Under the pieces are notes generated by a model. It was not told the origin of the DNA and did not search any database. It saw only the letters and a list, made by a program, of their open reading frames with translations. Positions 25,123 to 33,124 of a stretch of DNA of 41,175 bases are shown here, piece by piece. The position numbers were made by a program, and so were the translations under genes. The stretch spans positions 1-41,175 of the forward strand of contig JAXJVS010000095.1 of NCBI GenBank assembly GCA_036308445.1, given 5' to 3'. The stretch comes from MGBC113645 sp036308445 (GTDB lineage: Bacteria; Bacillota_I; Bacilli_A; Erysipelotrichales; Coprobacillaceae). Numbering within the stretch: the first letter of the stretch is position 1; each line of letters starts with the position of its first letter.

Positions 25123-26103
25123 ATGGTAGGAATTATCATTGCTAGTCATGGTGAATTTGCAAATGGTATATATCAATCAGGACAAATGATTTTTGGGGAA
25201 CAGGCAAATGTCAAAGCTTGTACATTAATGCCAAGTGAAGGTCCTGAAGATATTAGAAAAAAAATGGAAGACGCTGTTGCTTCTTTTGAAAACCAAGATG
25301 AAGTTCTTTTCTTAATTGACCTTTGGGGTGGGACTCCTTTTAATCAAGCTAGTGCTATGATTGATGGTCATGAAGATAAATGGGCAATCGTTACTGGATT
25401 AAATTTACCTATGGTTATTGAAGCTTATGCTTCTCGTTTCTCTATGGAAACTGCTCACGAAATTGCAGCACATGTTACAGGTGTAGCAAGAGAAGGTGTT
25501 AAGGTTAAACCTGAAACATTAGAACCTGTTGAAGAAAAAGCTGCTGAGGCTCCTGTAGCTAAACAAGGTGCTATTCCAGAAGGAACTGTTATTGGAGACG
25601 GAAAAATTAAATATGTTTTAGCTCGTATTGATACTCGTTTATTACACGGGCAAGTTGCAACTGCATGGACTAAAACTGTTCAGCCAAATCGTATTATTGC
25701 GGTTTCTGACTCAGTTGCTCAAGATACTTTAAGAAAGAGTATGATTGAACAAGCAGCTCCTCCAGGTGTAAAAGCTAATGTTGTACCTATTTCTAAAATG
25801 ATTCAAGTAGATAAAGATACTCGTTTTGGAAATACTAAAGCAATGTTATTATTCGAAACACCTCAAGATGCATTACGTGCTATTGAAGGTGGAGTAAGTA
25901 TTTCAAAAATCAATTTAGGATCAATGGCTCATACTCAAGGTAAATATGCTGTAACAAAAGCTGTATCTATGGGTAAAGAAGATGTTGAAACTTTTGAAAA
26001 ATTATTAGCTTTAGGAGTTGAAATCGATGTACGTAAAGTACCAACTGATGCTCCTGAAGATTTCAACGCTATTTTGAAAAAAGCGAAAGCTGAATTAGCA
26101 TAA
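25123..26103 (+). CDS. manX: PTS mannose-family EIIAB (fused)
   Basis: This cytosolic protein passes phosphate from HPr to incoming sugar. The EIIA domain (1-130) has the phosphorylated His in ASHGEFA (H9) and LWGGTPFN (68-74). A Pro/Glu/Ala-rich linker (130-155) leads to the EIIB domain (160-326) with its His in DTRLLHGQV (H175). The 326-residue length is usual for ManX/ManL. Codons such as CGT, GCT and GTT are more frequent than in neighbouring genes, which use AGA for Arg, indicating high expression. It is first in the IIAB-IIC-IID-ManO operon; the sugar is mannose/glucose-type by family and ManO context, not proven. Confidence 0.95.
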   Translation: MVGIIIASHGEFANGIYQSGQMIFGEQANVKACTLMPSEGPEDIRKKMEDAVASFENQDEVLFLIDLWGGTPFNQASAMIDGHEDKWAIVTGLNLPMVIEAYASRFSMETAHEIAAHVTGVAREGVKVKPETLEPVEEKAAEAPVAKQGAIPEGTVIGDGKIKYVLARIDTRLLHGQVATAWTKTVQPNRIIAVSDSVAQDTLRKSMIEQAAPPGVKANVVPISKMIQVDKDTRFGNTKAMLLFETPQDALRAIEGGVSISKINLGSMAHTQGKYAVTKAVSMGKEDVETFEKLLALGVEIDVRKVPTDAPEDFNAILKKAKAELA

Positions 26104-26121
26104 AACAGGGAGGAATAATTT

Positions 26122-26934
26122 ATGTCAATGATTGAAATTATCCTAGTTATTGTCGTTGCTTTTCTAGCTGGTATGGAAGGGGTATTAGATGAATTCCAAT
26201 TCCATCAACCATTAGTAGCATGTACATTAATTGGTTTAGTTACTGGACACTTAACTGAAGGAATTATCTTAGGTGGTTCCTTACAAATGATGGCTCTTGG
26301 TTGGGCTAACGTTGGTGCAGCTGTAGCACCAGATGCTGCTCTTGCTTCTGTAGCATCAGCAATTATTATGGTACTTGGTTTAGAAGGTGGAAACACTGAT
26401 GTATCAAATGCCATCAATACAGCAATCGCAATTGCAATTCCTTTATCAGTTGCAGGTTTATTCTTAACTATGGTTTGCCGTACATTAGCAATTCCTATGG
26501 TTCACTTTATGGATGCTGCTGCTGAAAAAGGTGATATCAAAACTATGGAATTATGGCACATTTTAGCTATCGGTTTACAAGGTATCCGTATTGCTATTCC
26601 TGCTGCAGCATTATGCTTTGTTTCTTCTGAATTAGTTACAAATACATTAAATGCTATGCCTGCTTGGTTATCAGGTGGTATGTCAGTAGGTGGTGGAATG
26701 GTTGCTGCTGTTGGTTATGCAATGGTTATTAACATGATGGCAACTAAAGAAGTATGGCCATTCTTCGCATTAGGATTTGTTTTAGCAGCAATCGGTGAAT
26801 TAACATTAATCGCATTAGGTGTTATCGGTGTTGCTTTAGCATTAATTTACTTAGGATTAAAAGAAAATGGTGGATCTAATGGTGGCGGATCTGGTTCTGG
26901 AGACCCATTAGGTGACATCTTAAATGATTATTAA
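26122..26934 (+). CDS. manY: PTS mannose-family EIIC
   Basis: This integral membrane permease subunit of the mannose PTS has about eight to nine hydrophobic segments. Family motifs are GMEGVLDEFQFHQPL at residues 18-32 and GGSLQMMALGWANVGAAVAP near 52-71. The tail is rich in Gly/Ser (about residues 248-262) before GDILNDY. It forms the sugar channel together with EIID. The ribosome binding site AGGGAGGAA follows the EIIAB stop closely. Confidence 0.95.
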   Translation: MSMIEIILVIVVAFLAGMEGVLDEFQFHQPLVACTLIGLVTGHLTEGIILGGSLQMMALGWANVGAAVAPDAALASVASAIIMVLGLEGGNTDVSNAINTAIAIAIPLSVAGLFLTMVCRTLAIPMVHFMDAAAEKGDIKTMELWHILAIGLQGIRIAIPAAALCFVSSELVTNTLNAMPAWLSGGMSVGGGMVAAVGYAMVINMMATKEVWPFFALGFVLAAIGELTLIALGVIGVALALIYLGLKENGGSNGGGSGSGDPLGDILNDY

Positions 26935-26956
26935 GATCTTGAAGGGGGAAAATAAA

Positions 26957-27874
26957 ATGGCAGAAAAAATTCAATTAACTAAAAAAGAACGTTTTTCAGT
27001 TGCTATGCGTCATCAGTTCCTTCAAGGTTCTTGGAACTATGAACGTATGCAAAATGGTGGTTGGGCATTCTCAATTATCCCAGCTATCAAAAAATTATAT
27101 CCAAATAAAGATGATCAAATCGCTGCTTTAAAGCGTCATATGGAATTCTATAACACTCATCCATATGTATCTGCACCAGTTATGGGTGTTACATTAGCAT
27201 TAGAAGAAGAAAAAGCTAATGGTGCTCAAGTTGATGATGCAGCTATTCAAGGTGTTAAAATTGGTATGATGGGACCTCTTGCAGGTGTTGGGGATCCAGT
27301 ATTCTGGTTCACTGCTCGTCCTATTTTAGGAGCTTTAGGAGCTTCATTAGCATTAAGTGGAAGTATTTTAGGACCAATCTTATTCTTCGTTGTATGGAAT
27401 GTTATGCGTATGGCATTCATTTGGTATACTCAAGAATTTGGTTACAAAGTTGGTACTACTATTTCTAAAGACTTATCAGGTGGTTTATTAGGAAAAATTT
27501 CTCAAGGTGCATCTATCTTAGGTATGTTCATCATTGGGGCTTTAGTACAACGTTGGGTAAGTATTAGCTTTACTCCAATTGTTTCTACAGTTACTCAATC
27601 TGAAGGTGCTTATATTGATTGGGCTACATTACCAGAAGGTGCAGAAGGAATTAAAACTGCTTTAGAACAATATGCAAGCTTAGGTGCAACTGGATTAAAT
27701 GTTGAAAAAGTTACAACATTACAATCTAACTTAGATTCATTAATTCCAGGATTAGCTGCTTTATGTTTAACATTATTATGCTGCTGGTTATTAAAGAAAA
27801 AAGTTTCACCAATCGTTATTATCGTTTGCTTATTCGTAGTAGGTATTCTTGCTCGTTTAGCTGGAATTATGTAA
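26957..27874 (+). CDS. manZ: PTS mannose-family EIID
   Basis: This is the second membrane subunit of the mannose PTS, 305 residues from ATG 26957, which has GAAGGGGGA upstream; a longer frame from 26924 overlaps the EIIC gene and is rejected. It has a hydrophilic N-terminal part with RHQFLQGSWNYERMQNGGW, the conserved MMGPLAGVGDPVFW segment (near 112-125) and a C-terminal helix. Mannose-type PTS IIC/IID complexes can also serve as class IIa bacteriocin receptors, which is family knowledge. Confidence 0.95.
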   Translation: MAEKIQLTKKERFSVAMRHQFLQGSWNYERMQNGGWAFSIIPAIKKLYPNKDDQIAALKRHMEFYNTHPYVSAPVMGVTLALEEEKANGAQVDDAAIQGVKIGMMGPLAGVGDPVFWFTARPILGALGASLALSGSILGPILFFVVWNVMRMAFIWYTQEFGYKVGTTISKDLSGGLLGKISQGASILGMFIIGALVQRWVSISFTPIVSTVTQSEGAYIDWATLPEGAEGIKTALEQYASLGATGLNVEKVTTLQSNLDSLIPGLAALCLTLLCCWLLKKKVSPIVIIVCLFVVGILARLAGIM

Positions 27875-27893
27875 TTTTAATGACTTAAACTAT

Positions 27894-27924
27894 ACAGAAG
27901 AGGACTCAAAGAGTTTTCTTCTGT
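27894..27924 (+). other. Intercistronic hairpin between EIID and ManO genes
   Basis: ACAGAAGA/TCTTCTGT with an inner ACTC/GAGT stem forms a long hairpin. The following bases are only partly T, so it may be a weak terminator or a processing/stability element that lowers downstream expression. Confidence 0.5.
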
Positions 27925-27944
27925 AATTTATTTGGAGGTATTTT

Positions 27945-28334
27945 ATGGCACAATCACTTAATACAACTGTAGATTTAACAATGAGTGGAAATTCTTATCT
28001 AGGAATTGGTTCTTATGGTAAGATTATGGTAGGAGACAAGGCTTTCGAGTTCTATAACGATAGAAATGTAGAAAATTATATTCAGATTCCTTGGGAAGAA
28101 GTTGATTATATTTCAGCATCTGTTCTATTTAAAGGAAAATGGATTAATCGTTTTGCGATTTTTACTAAAACAAATGGAAGTTATTCTTTCTCAGGAAAAG
28201 ATAATAAGAAATTATTAAGAGCTATTAATAAATATATTGCTTCTGATCGATTGCTTAAATCTTTAACTTTTACTCAGGTTATTGTACGTGGTTTAAAAGC
28301 TTTATTGCCTAAAAAGAAATCCAATAATAAATAA
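27945..28334 (+). CDS. manO: DUF956 family protein (ManO)
   Basis: This 129-residue protein is typically encoded right after mannose PTS genes in Firmicutes and is thought to help regulate them. The N-terminal part has MAQSLNTTVDL and GIGSYGKIMVGDKAFEF, followed by IPWEEVDYI and a basic C-terminus. TTTGGAGG precedes the ATG. The location after EIID and the fold-like pattern make the assignment secure; the molecular function is not established. Confidence 0.88.
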   Translation: MAQSLNTTVDLTMSGNSYLGIGSYGKIMVGDKAFEFYNDRNVENYIQIPWEEVDYISASVLFKGKWINRFAIFTKTNGSYSFSGKDNKKLLRAINKYIASDRLLKSLTFTQVIVRGLKALLPKKKSNNK

Positions 28335-28350
28335 AATTGTTCAATCCATT

Positions 28351-28373
28351 AAAGAGCTTCGGCTCTTTTTTTG
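28351..28373 (+). terminator. Strong terminator of the PTS operon
   Basis: AAAGAGC-TTCG-GCTCTTT with a stable TTCG loop is followed by more Ts. Confidence 0.9.
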
Positions 28374-28439
28374 TTTATTCATTACTTTGTAAATATAATT
28401 AGATAGTGTATAATAAAATAGATGTAAAAATAAAAAATT

Positions 28440-28824
28440 GATCAACCTGGAAAAGAATTATATTGAATTTATAGATAAATATTCGAAAGAAAAATGCATA
28501 TTATTGTTAGAGAATGTCATGAAATGATATCCAACAATTATATGAGCTGAATAAGAAAGATTCGGAATACGACTGTCAAAATTGTAAAATGAAAGAAAAT
28601 GTGAAACAACTTCTTTTAAGGAACAAAGATTAAATCTTTGTAGCGGTTAATAATGACAAGATTCATGCTTCGGATTATGATGTTATGTATATGGAACATA
28701 AAAAAATATTATGTGAATTGCGGTTGATGAAGAGTTTAGACATTTAGGAATAGACAAGAAACTTTTATATGAAGTAGAGAGATGGGCTAATGAAACTAGA
28801 TTGAATAGCGTTAAAGATGATTAG
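28440..28824 (+). pseudogene. Decayed GNAT N-acetyltransferase
   Basis: Three shifted frames together spell a small acetyltransferase: an N-terminal part NYIEFIDKYSKEKCILLLENV, a middle with ELNKKDSEYD and FVAVNNDKI, and a clear C-terminal acetyl-CoA region, IAVDEEFRHLGIDKKLLYE followed by VERWANE. The VDEEFRxxGIxKKLL stretch is the GNAT motif A. At least two frameshifts and several stop codons make it non-functional. The target substrate cannot be told. Confidence 0.65.
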
Positions 28825-28842
28825 AGAATAGTGGGGATGGTA

Positions 28843-29556
28843 ATGAAAGATATAAAATTATTGATATTTGATATGGATGATACTTTGATTAATCATGGTC
28901 ATGCGACTAGACCAGCATGGATGAAAACTGCTGAAGATACTGTAAAAGAGTTTGATTTAGAATGTGATAGTACAGTATTAGGAAAAGAAATAGGAGATGT
29001 AAGTGAAGCTATTTTTGAAGATGAAAATAGAAGACCGAGAGGAAACTATTCTCCTAAAGATTTAAGAACAAAAATAATTAAAGAAGCACTTGATAATCTT
29101 GGTATACATCGTGACGATATTATTGGATATATGGTAGAAAAATATGCTGAAAATAAACGTGCGGCAGTATGTCCTTATGATGATGTAGAAGAAACATTAA
29201 CAGAATTAAAAAAGAGAGGTTATACAATAACTCTTCTAACTAATGGAGATAGTGCTTTTCAAAGAGAAAAAATCAATAGATTAAGTATGACTTCATGGTT
29301 TGATGATATCTTTATATCAGGTGAAATGGGAACTGATAAACCTCATAAAGAAGCTTATTATATGATAATAGATAAATATCATGTATTACCTCAAGAAACT
29401 TGTATGCTAGGAGATAATTATCTTTGGGAAGTTGTTGCACCAAAAGAGTATGGTTTAAAAGCTATCTGGGTAAATAGATATGATCAAGTAAGAGAAGATA
29501 ATATAGCTGATTATACAATCAAGGAAACAAAAGAATTATTAGATATATTTAAATAA
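28843..29556 (+). CDS. HAD-superfamily hydrolase, YjjG/haloacid-dehalogenase-like
   Basis: This 237-residue HAD hydrolase has motif I FDMDDTLINHG (Asp-x-Asp), a helical cap, motif II LLTNGD (near 134), motif III DKPHKEAY and motif IV MLGDNYLWEV. The DMDDTL and LTNG pattern is that of the YjjG/CteI-like nucleotidase/phosphatase branch, different from the DGLM-type HAD paralogues in this window. ATG 28843 is chosen for its GGGGATGG site; GTG 28831 and ATG 28837 are also in frame. Confidence 0.85.
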   Translation: MKDIKLLIFDMDDTLINHGHATRPAWMKTAEDTVKEFDLECDSTVLGKEIGDVSEAIFEDENRRPRGNYSPKDLRTKIIKEALDNLGIHRDDIIGYMVEKYAENKRAAVCPYDDVEETLTELKKRGYTITLLTNGDSAFQREKINRLSMTSWFDDIFISGEMGTDKPHKEAYYMIIDKYHVLPQETCMLGDNYLWEVVAPKEYGLKAIWVNRYDQVREDNIADYTIKETKELLDIFK

Positions 29557-29585
29557 ACAGTGAACCTTGAAGATTCACTGTTTTA
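29555..29585 (+). terminator. Terminator after HAD gene
   Basis: AAACAGTGAA/TTCACTGTTT overlaps the stop codon and is followed by Ts. Confidence 0.75.
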
Positions 29586-29624
29586 AAATATAGGTGAAAA
29601 TTGTTCTCTATCTATAGTTTAGAC

Positions 29625-29727
29625 AATCATCTTTGGGGGAGTTCATCTGGCAAAAGAGAGAATAGAAGAAGTGAAAAACATAGATGGATACTATATTCAA
29701 TGCTTTTTTTATAAAAAAGAGTATAAT
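29625..29727 (+). pseudogene. Short fossil, possibly of a metallo-beta-lactamase-fold gene
   Basis: One frame reads TIIFGGVHLAKERIEEVKNI followed by DGYYIQCFF, which resembles the GGxHL...ERIEEV part of MBL-fold hydrolases. It lacks a start and the rest of the domain. This is a weak match made by eye. Confidence 0.25.
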
Positions 29728-29750
29728 ATAATCAAGGAGTTGATATACAT

Positions 29751-30305
29751 ATGAAAATTATTGCATTTACTGGTGCTGGAATATCCAAACAAAGCCATGT
29801 TCCTACATTTATGGAAAAACCTGAGGTCAGAGAAAAACTATTTAGAAGTTTTGCTAATACACATCATGAAGAATATAATGAAGTTATTAGACAGATGAAA
29901 GCGAATATGAATGGCGCTCAGCCAAATGATGCTCATATAGCTTTAGCTCAATATAATATTCCTATTATCACAATGAATATTGATGGATTACATAAAAAAG
30001 CTGGTAGTGAGGCTTTAGAATTACATGGTGGTTTGCCAGAAGATGGAGAAATGGATAAAGCTTGGTCTTTGTATAATAAACCAGTATTATATGGTGATCC
30101 TGCACCTAATTATCAAAGAGCATATGAAATGGTTTTTGATTTACAACCAGGCGATGTCTTTTTGGTAGTAGGATGTTCTTTTCATACAGGAATATCCGTA
30201 GATTTAAGAGAAGTTGCTAGAAGCAGGGGAGCAAGAATTATTGAAATACAGGAAGATGCTGCTCATAATGTAAGAAAGGTATTAGAAGAATTGTTGGATA
30301 AATAA
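29751..30305 (+). CDS. Small Sir2-family protein lacking the zinc ribbon
   Basis: Sirtuins use NAD+ to remove acyl groups, or in some branches to transfer or cleave ADP-ribose. Here the NAD-binding motifs are FTGAGISKQS (6-15), TMNIDGLH (74-81) and ELHGG (90-94) with the catalytic His92; VVGCSF (139-144) is the usual GTS-like segment. The protein is only 184 residues and has no CxxC...CxxC zinc ribbon after ELHG: the single Cys is at 142, and LYGDPAPNYQ follows at once. TQN of classical sirtuins is TMN. Deacetylase activity is therefore uncertain. It is followed by a membrane protease two bases downstream. Confidence 0.8.
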   Translation: MKIIAFTGAGISKQSHVPTFMEKPEVREKLFRSFANTHHEEYNEVIRQMKANMNGAQPNDAHIALAQYNIPIITMNIDGLHKKAGSEALELHGGLPEDGEMDKAWSLYNKPVLYGDPAPNYQRAYEMVFDLQPGDVFLVVGCSFHTGISVDLREVARSRGARIIEIQEDAAHNVRKVLEELLDK

Positions 30306-30307
30306 AG

Positions 30308-31291
30308 ATGAATGAAATGATTATTGGTATTATTTTGGTTATATTAGTAACTATGCTCGCTTTTATTTTACATCTTGTTTTGCATGAAGTGGGACATCTT
30401 ATTGCTGGAATGCTTTCTGGTTATGAATTTGTTTTTATAAGATTTGGTAGTTATACTTTATTAAATGATAATGGAAAATTAAAATTTACTCAATTTAATG
30501 TTCCAGGTACTGCTGGTCAATGTATTATGAAACCACCGTCATATGATAAATTTAGATTTAGATTGTATTTATCTGGTGGGATTATTATGAATGCTTTGTT
30601 GAGTCTTGCTGGTATTTTATTGTTTATGCTATCTAAGTATGAAATCTTAGAAATATTAGGTTTTGAACTTTTTTATATGGGTATCTGTTTTGTATTGATG
30701 AATGGCTTACCATTAAAGATAGGTGGTATTGTTAATGATGGATATCATGTTTTTAGAATAAAGAAAGATGATATTAGAAAATTATATCAGCAGCTAATGG
30801 TAGGATGTTTAGATATAGAAGGATGTACATTTAGTGATATGGATGATAGTTTATTTGAATGTGATATACATAATACAAGTTATTTTTATGATAGTTATCT
30901 TATTTCTATGAATGGTTTTAGATGTATGGAAAAAGGTAATTATGTGGAAGCAAAAATACTTTTTCAATCATTATTAGATGATAAGAAATGTATTGAATTA
31001 TTTAAATTGAATTCTAAAATGATGTTGATATTGTTAGAAGTTGTAGATCATGGATTAGAAGCTGATATAGAATATTTAATAGATAAGAAGTTATTGAAGG
31101 TTATCAAGGCTCAGAAATTAGATTTATTATCTCTTTTGACATATTATAGTCTATTATTAAAAAATAAAGATATGAAAGCATTAACTATTGAAAAACAGTT
31201 TTTAAAACAGACGGAATTAGTGGTTGAAAAAGGAGAAGTTCCTTTATTTAAAGAATTATATAAAGAGATTAAAAATAAAAAAAGCACGTGA
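30308..31291 (+). CDS. Site-2-type (M50-like) membrane metalloprotease with C-terminal helical domain
   Basis: The first transmembrane segment carries HEVGH (H26, E27, H30), the zinc motif of M50 proteases; VNDGYH (N143, D144, G145) in a later segment would supply the third ligand. Three to four further hydrophobic segments span residues 85-135. From 150 onward the protein is soluble and helical, TPR-like in appearance, unlike the PDZ domains of RseP. Such proteases cut membrane-bound regulators or trim peptides. The gene follows the Sir2-like gene with two bases between stop and ATG and no strong ribosome binding site, so translation is probably coupled. The substrate is unknown. Confidence 0.8.
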   Translation: MNEMIIGIILVILVTMLAFILHLVLHEVGHLIAGMLSGYEFVFIRFGSYTLLNDNGKLKFTQFNVPGTAGQCIMKPPSYDKFRFRLYLSGGIIMNALLSLAGILLFMLSKYEILEILGFELFYMGICFVLMNGLPLKIGGIVNDGYHVFRIKKDDIRKLYQQLMVGCLDIEGCTFSDMDDSLFECDIHNTSYFYDSYLISMNGFRCMEKGNYVEAKILFQSLLDDKKCIELFKLNSKMMLILLEVVDHGLEADIEYLIDKKLLKVIKAQKLDLLSLLTYYSLLLKNKDMKALTIEKQFLKQTELVVEKGEVPLFKELYKEIKNKKST

Positions 31292-31303
31292 AGTGCTTTT
31301 TAT
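31276..31303. terminator. Bidirectional terminator
   Basis: AAAAAGCAC/GTGCTTTTT with a short loop sits between the protease gene and the convergent cold shock gene. Confidence 0.8.
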
Positions 31304-31305
31304 TA

Positions 31306-31512
31306 TTATTCAACAACTTTTACATTTGCTGCTTGTGGACCACGATCTCCTTCAACGATTTCGAATTCAACAGTTTGTCCTTCTTCTAATGTTTTAAAAC
31401 CATCAGCGATAATAGATGAGAAATGAACAAAGATATCTTTGTTATGTGCATCAGTAGTGATGAATCCGAACCCTTTATCAGCTTTAAACCATTTTACTTT
31501 ACCTGTAACCAT
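31306..31512 (-). CDS. Cold shock protein (CspA family)
   Basis: This 68-residue single OB-fold RNA/DNA chaperone has the RNP motifs GKVKWFKADKGFGFI and DIFVHFS and ends in GPQAANVKVVE. The start at 31512 fits the family and the GGGAGG site; a longer frame from 31548 is rejected. Transcription starts about 115 bases upstream, so it has the long 5' leader usual for cold shock genes, with a GTTAGC/GCTAAC stem close to the ribosome binding site. Confidence 0.95.
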   Translation of the reverse strand: MVTGKVKWFKADKGFGFITTDAHNKDIFVHFSSIIADGFKTLEEGQTVEFEIVEGDRGPQAANVKVVE

Positions 31513-31634
31513 TAGTGTATACCTCCCTTTGTTAGCCCAAAGAAGCAACCAACATATTTGCTAACGATTTCTTTAAATTATACATTTTTGAGAAATATTA
31601 TTTTAAATTTGTTAATGTTCTTTTGCTAATTAAA

Positions 31635-31663
31635 ATCATACCATAATATAGGGATAATTACAA
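31635..31663 (-). promoter_or_regulatory. Promoter of the cold shock gene (minus strand)
   Basis: On the minus strand TTGTAA (31663-31658) and TATGAT (31640-31635) are 17 bases apart, giving a 5' leader of about 115 bases. Confidence 0.6.
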
Positions 31664-31724
31664 GTTTTTGTTAAATTTCTAAAGAATTTTGAAAAGGTTT
31701 TCAAAAAAGTAGTGAAAAAAAGAT

Positions 31725-31751
31725 CTAACTATCGATTATATCGATAGTTAG
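31725..31751. repeat. Perfect 27-base palindrome
   Basis: CTAACTATCGAT (31725-31736) and ATCGATAGTTAG (31740-31751) are exact complements around TAT. The plus-strand promoter of the aminopeptidase gene begins 37 bases downstream. On the minus strand the stem is followed by ATCTTTTTTT, so it could also be a terminator blocking leftward transcription, although no minus gene ends here. Confidence 0.7.
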
Positions 31752-31787
31752 AGGGAATGATTGTCAACAAAAATCAAAGGGTTTCTA

Positions 31788-31815
31788 TTGACTTATCATT
31801 GATTTATAGTATGAT
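31788..31815 (+). promoter_or_regulatory. Promoter of the aminopeptidase gene
   Basis: TTGACT (31788-31793) and TATGAT (31810-31815) are separated by 16 bases. Confidence 0.6.
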
Positions 31816-31852
31816 TTTGTTATAAAAATCAATAATAGAAGTGGTGAGAAAA

Positions 31853-33082
31853 ATGATAAAAAAATATGCAGAATTATTAGTAAAAAAAGGTGTTAATTTA
31901 CAGAAAGGACAAGAATTAATCGTAGATGCTTCAATTGAGCAGGTAGAACTGGCAAGAGCGATAGTTCAAGAAGCATATAAGGTAGGAGCTAAAGATGTTA
32001 TTGTTCATTATCATGATAATGTAGTCTCACGTTTAAGATATCAAAACTGTGACGAAGATCATTTTCATCATGTGCCTAAATATTTAATAGAGTTAAGAAA
32101 TGAATATGCATTAAGAAATGCGGCAATTATTACATTGACAGGTGACGATCCTGAAAGTATGCAAGGAATTGATCCTGCGAAGATTCAGACTTGGTCTAAG
32201 GCTTATAGAACAGCTTGTAAGCCATTTTATGATAAGTTGGATTTAGGTATTAATAGATGGTGTATTGCAGGTGCTCCAACGCTAGGATGGGCTAATAAAG
32301 TCTTTAATGAACAAAGTAATAAAGAAGCAGTAGAGTCATTGTGGAATACTATTTTTAAGACAGTATATTTAGATGATAAAGATCCTCTAAATAAATGGGA
32401 AGAACATCGTCATAGTTTTGAAGCAAGAGTAAATGCTTTAAATCATATGAATATAAAATCATTACATTATACAAACAGTTTAGGAACAGATTTAATAGTT
32501 CAATTAAATAAAGATTATTTATTTGCTGGTGGTGGAAGTTATACGACTGATGGTATCTATTCTTTCCCTAATATGCCAACCCAAGAAATCTTTACTACCC
32601 CATATAAATATGGAGTAGATGGTGTTGTATATAGTTCATTACCTTTATATTATAATGGTAATGTTGCGGATGAATTTTCTATTACATTTAAAGAAGGTAA
32701 AGTTATTGAATATCATGCTAAAGTAGGAGAAGATGTACTTGCAAGTATCATTGAAACAGATGAAGGTAGTCATTATTTAGGAGAAATTGCTTTGATTCCT
32801 TATGATTCACCAATCTCTAAAATGAATCTCTTGTTCTATAATACTTTATATGATGAAAATGCATCATGTCATTTAGCATTAGGTAGAGGATTTAGTGAAT
32901 GTATTAAAGATGGTTTATCAATGAATAAAGAACAATTGTTAGATAAAGGTATTAATGATTCTTTAACTCATGTTGACTTTATGATTGGAACAGCTGATTT
33001 GAATATTGAAGCAACATTAGAAAACAATGAAAAAATAGCAATTTTTAAAGATGGAAACTGGGCATTTTCAATTGACAATTAA
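31853..33082 (+). CDS. Aminopeptidase, M29 family (AmpS/PepS/aminopeptidase T)
   Basis: This 409-residue cytosolic metallo-aminopeptidase removes N-terminal amino acids from peptides. The family features are visible: an N-terminal NLQKGQELIVDASIEQ, GGSYTTDGIYSFPNMPTQEIF with conserved Asn-Met-Pro-Thr-Glu-type metal ligands, DEGSHYLGEIALIP, and the C-terminal CHLALGRGF and HVDFMIGTADLNIE. ATG 31853 follows GGTGAG; the GTG-initiated longer frame includes that site. It lies just before prfC. Confidence 0.93.
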   Translation: MIKKYAELLVKKGVNLQKGQELIVDASIEQVELARAIVQEAYKVGAKDVIVHYHDNVVSRLRYQNCDEDHFHHVPKYLIELRNEYALRNAAIITLTGDDPESMQGIDPAKIQTWSKAYRTACKPFYDKLDLGINRWCIAGAPTLGWANKVFNEQSNKEAVESLWNTIFKTVYLDDKDPLNKWEEHRHSFEARVNALNHMNIKSLHYTNSLGTDLIVQLNKDYLFAGGGSYTTDGIYSFPNMPTQEIFTTPYKYGVDGVVYSSLPLYYNGNVADEFSITFKEGKVIEYHAKVGEDVLASIIETDEGSHYLGEIALIPYDSPISKMNLLFYNTLYDENASCHLALGRGFSECIKDGLSMNKEQLLDKGINDSLTHVDFMIGTADLNIEATLENNEKIAIFKDGNWAFSIDN

Positions 33083-33124
33083 CTCTAACTTGTTTATCAT
33101 ATAGCAAGGTGAGGAGGTAAAGAC

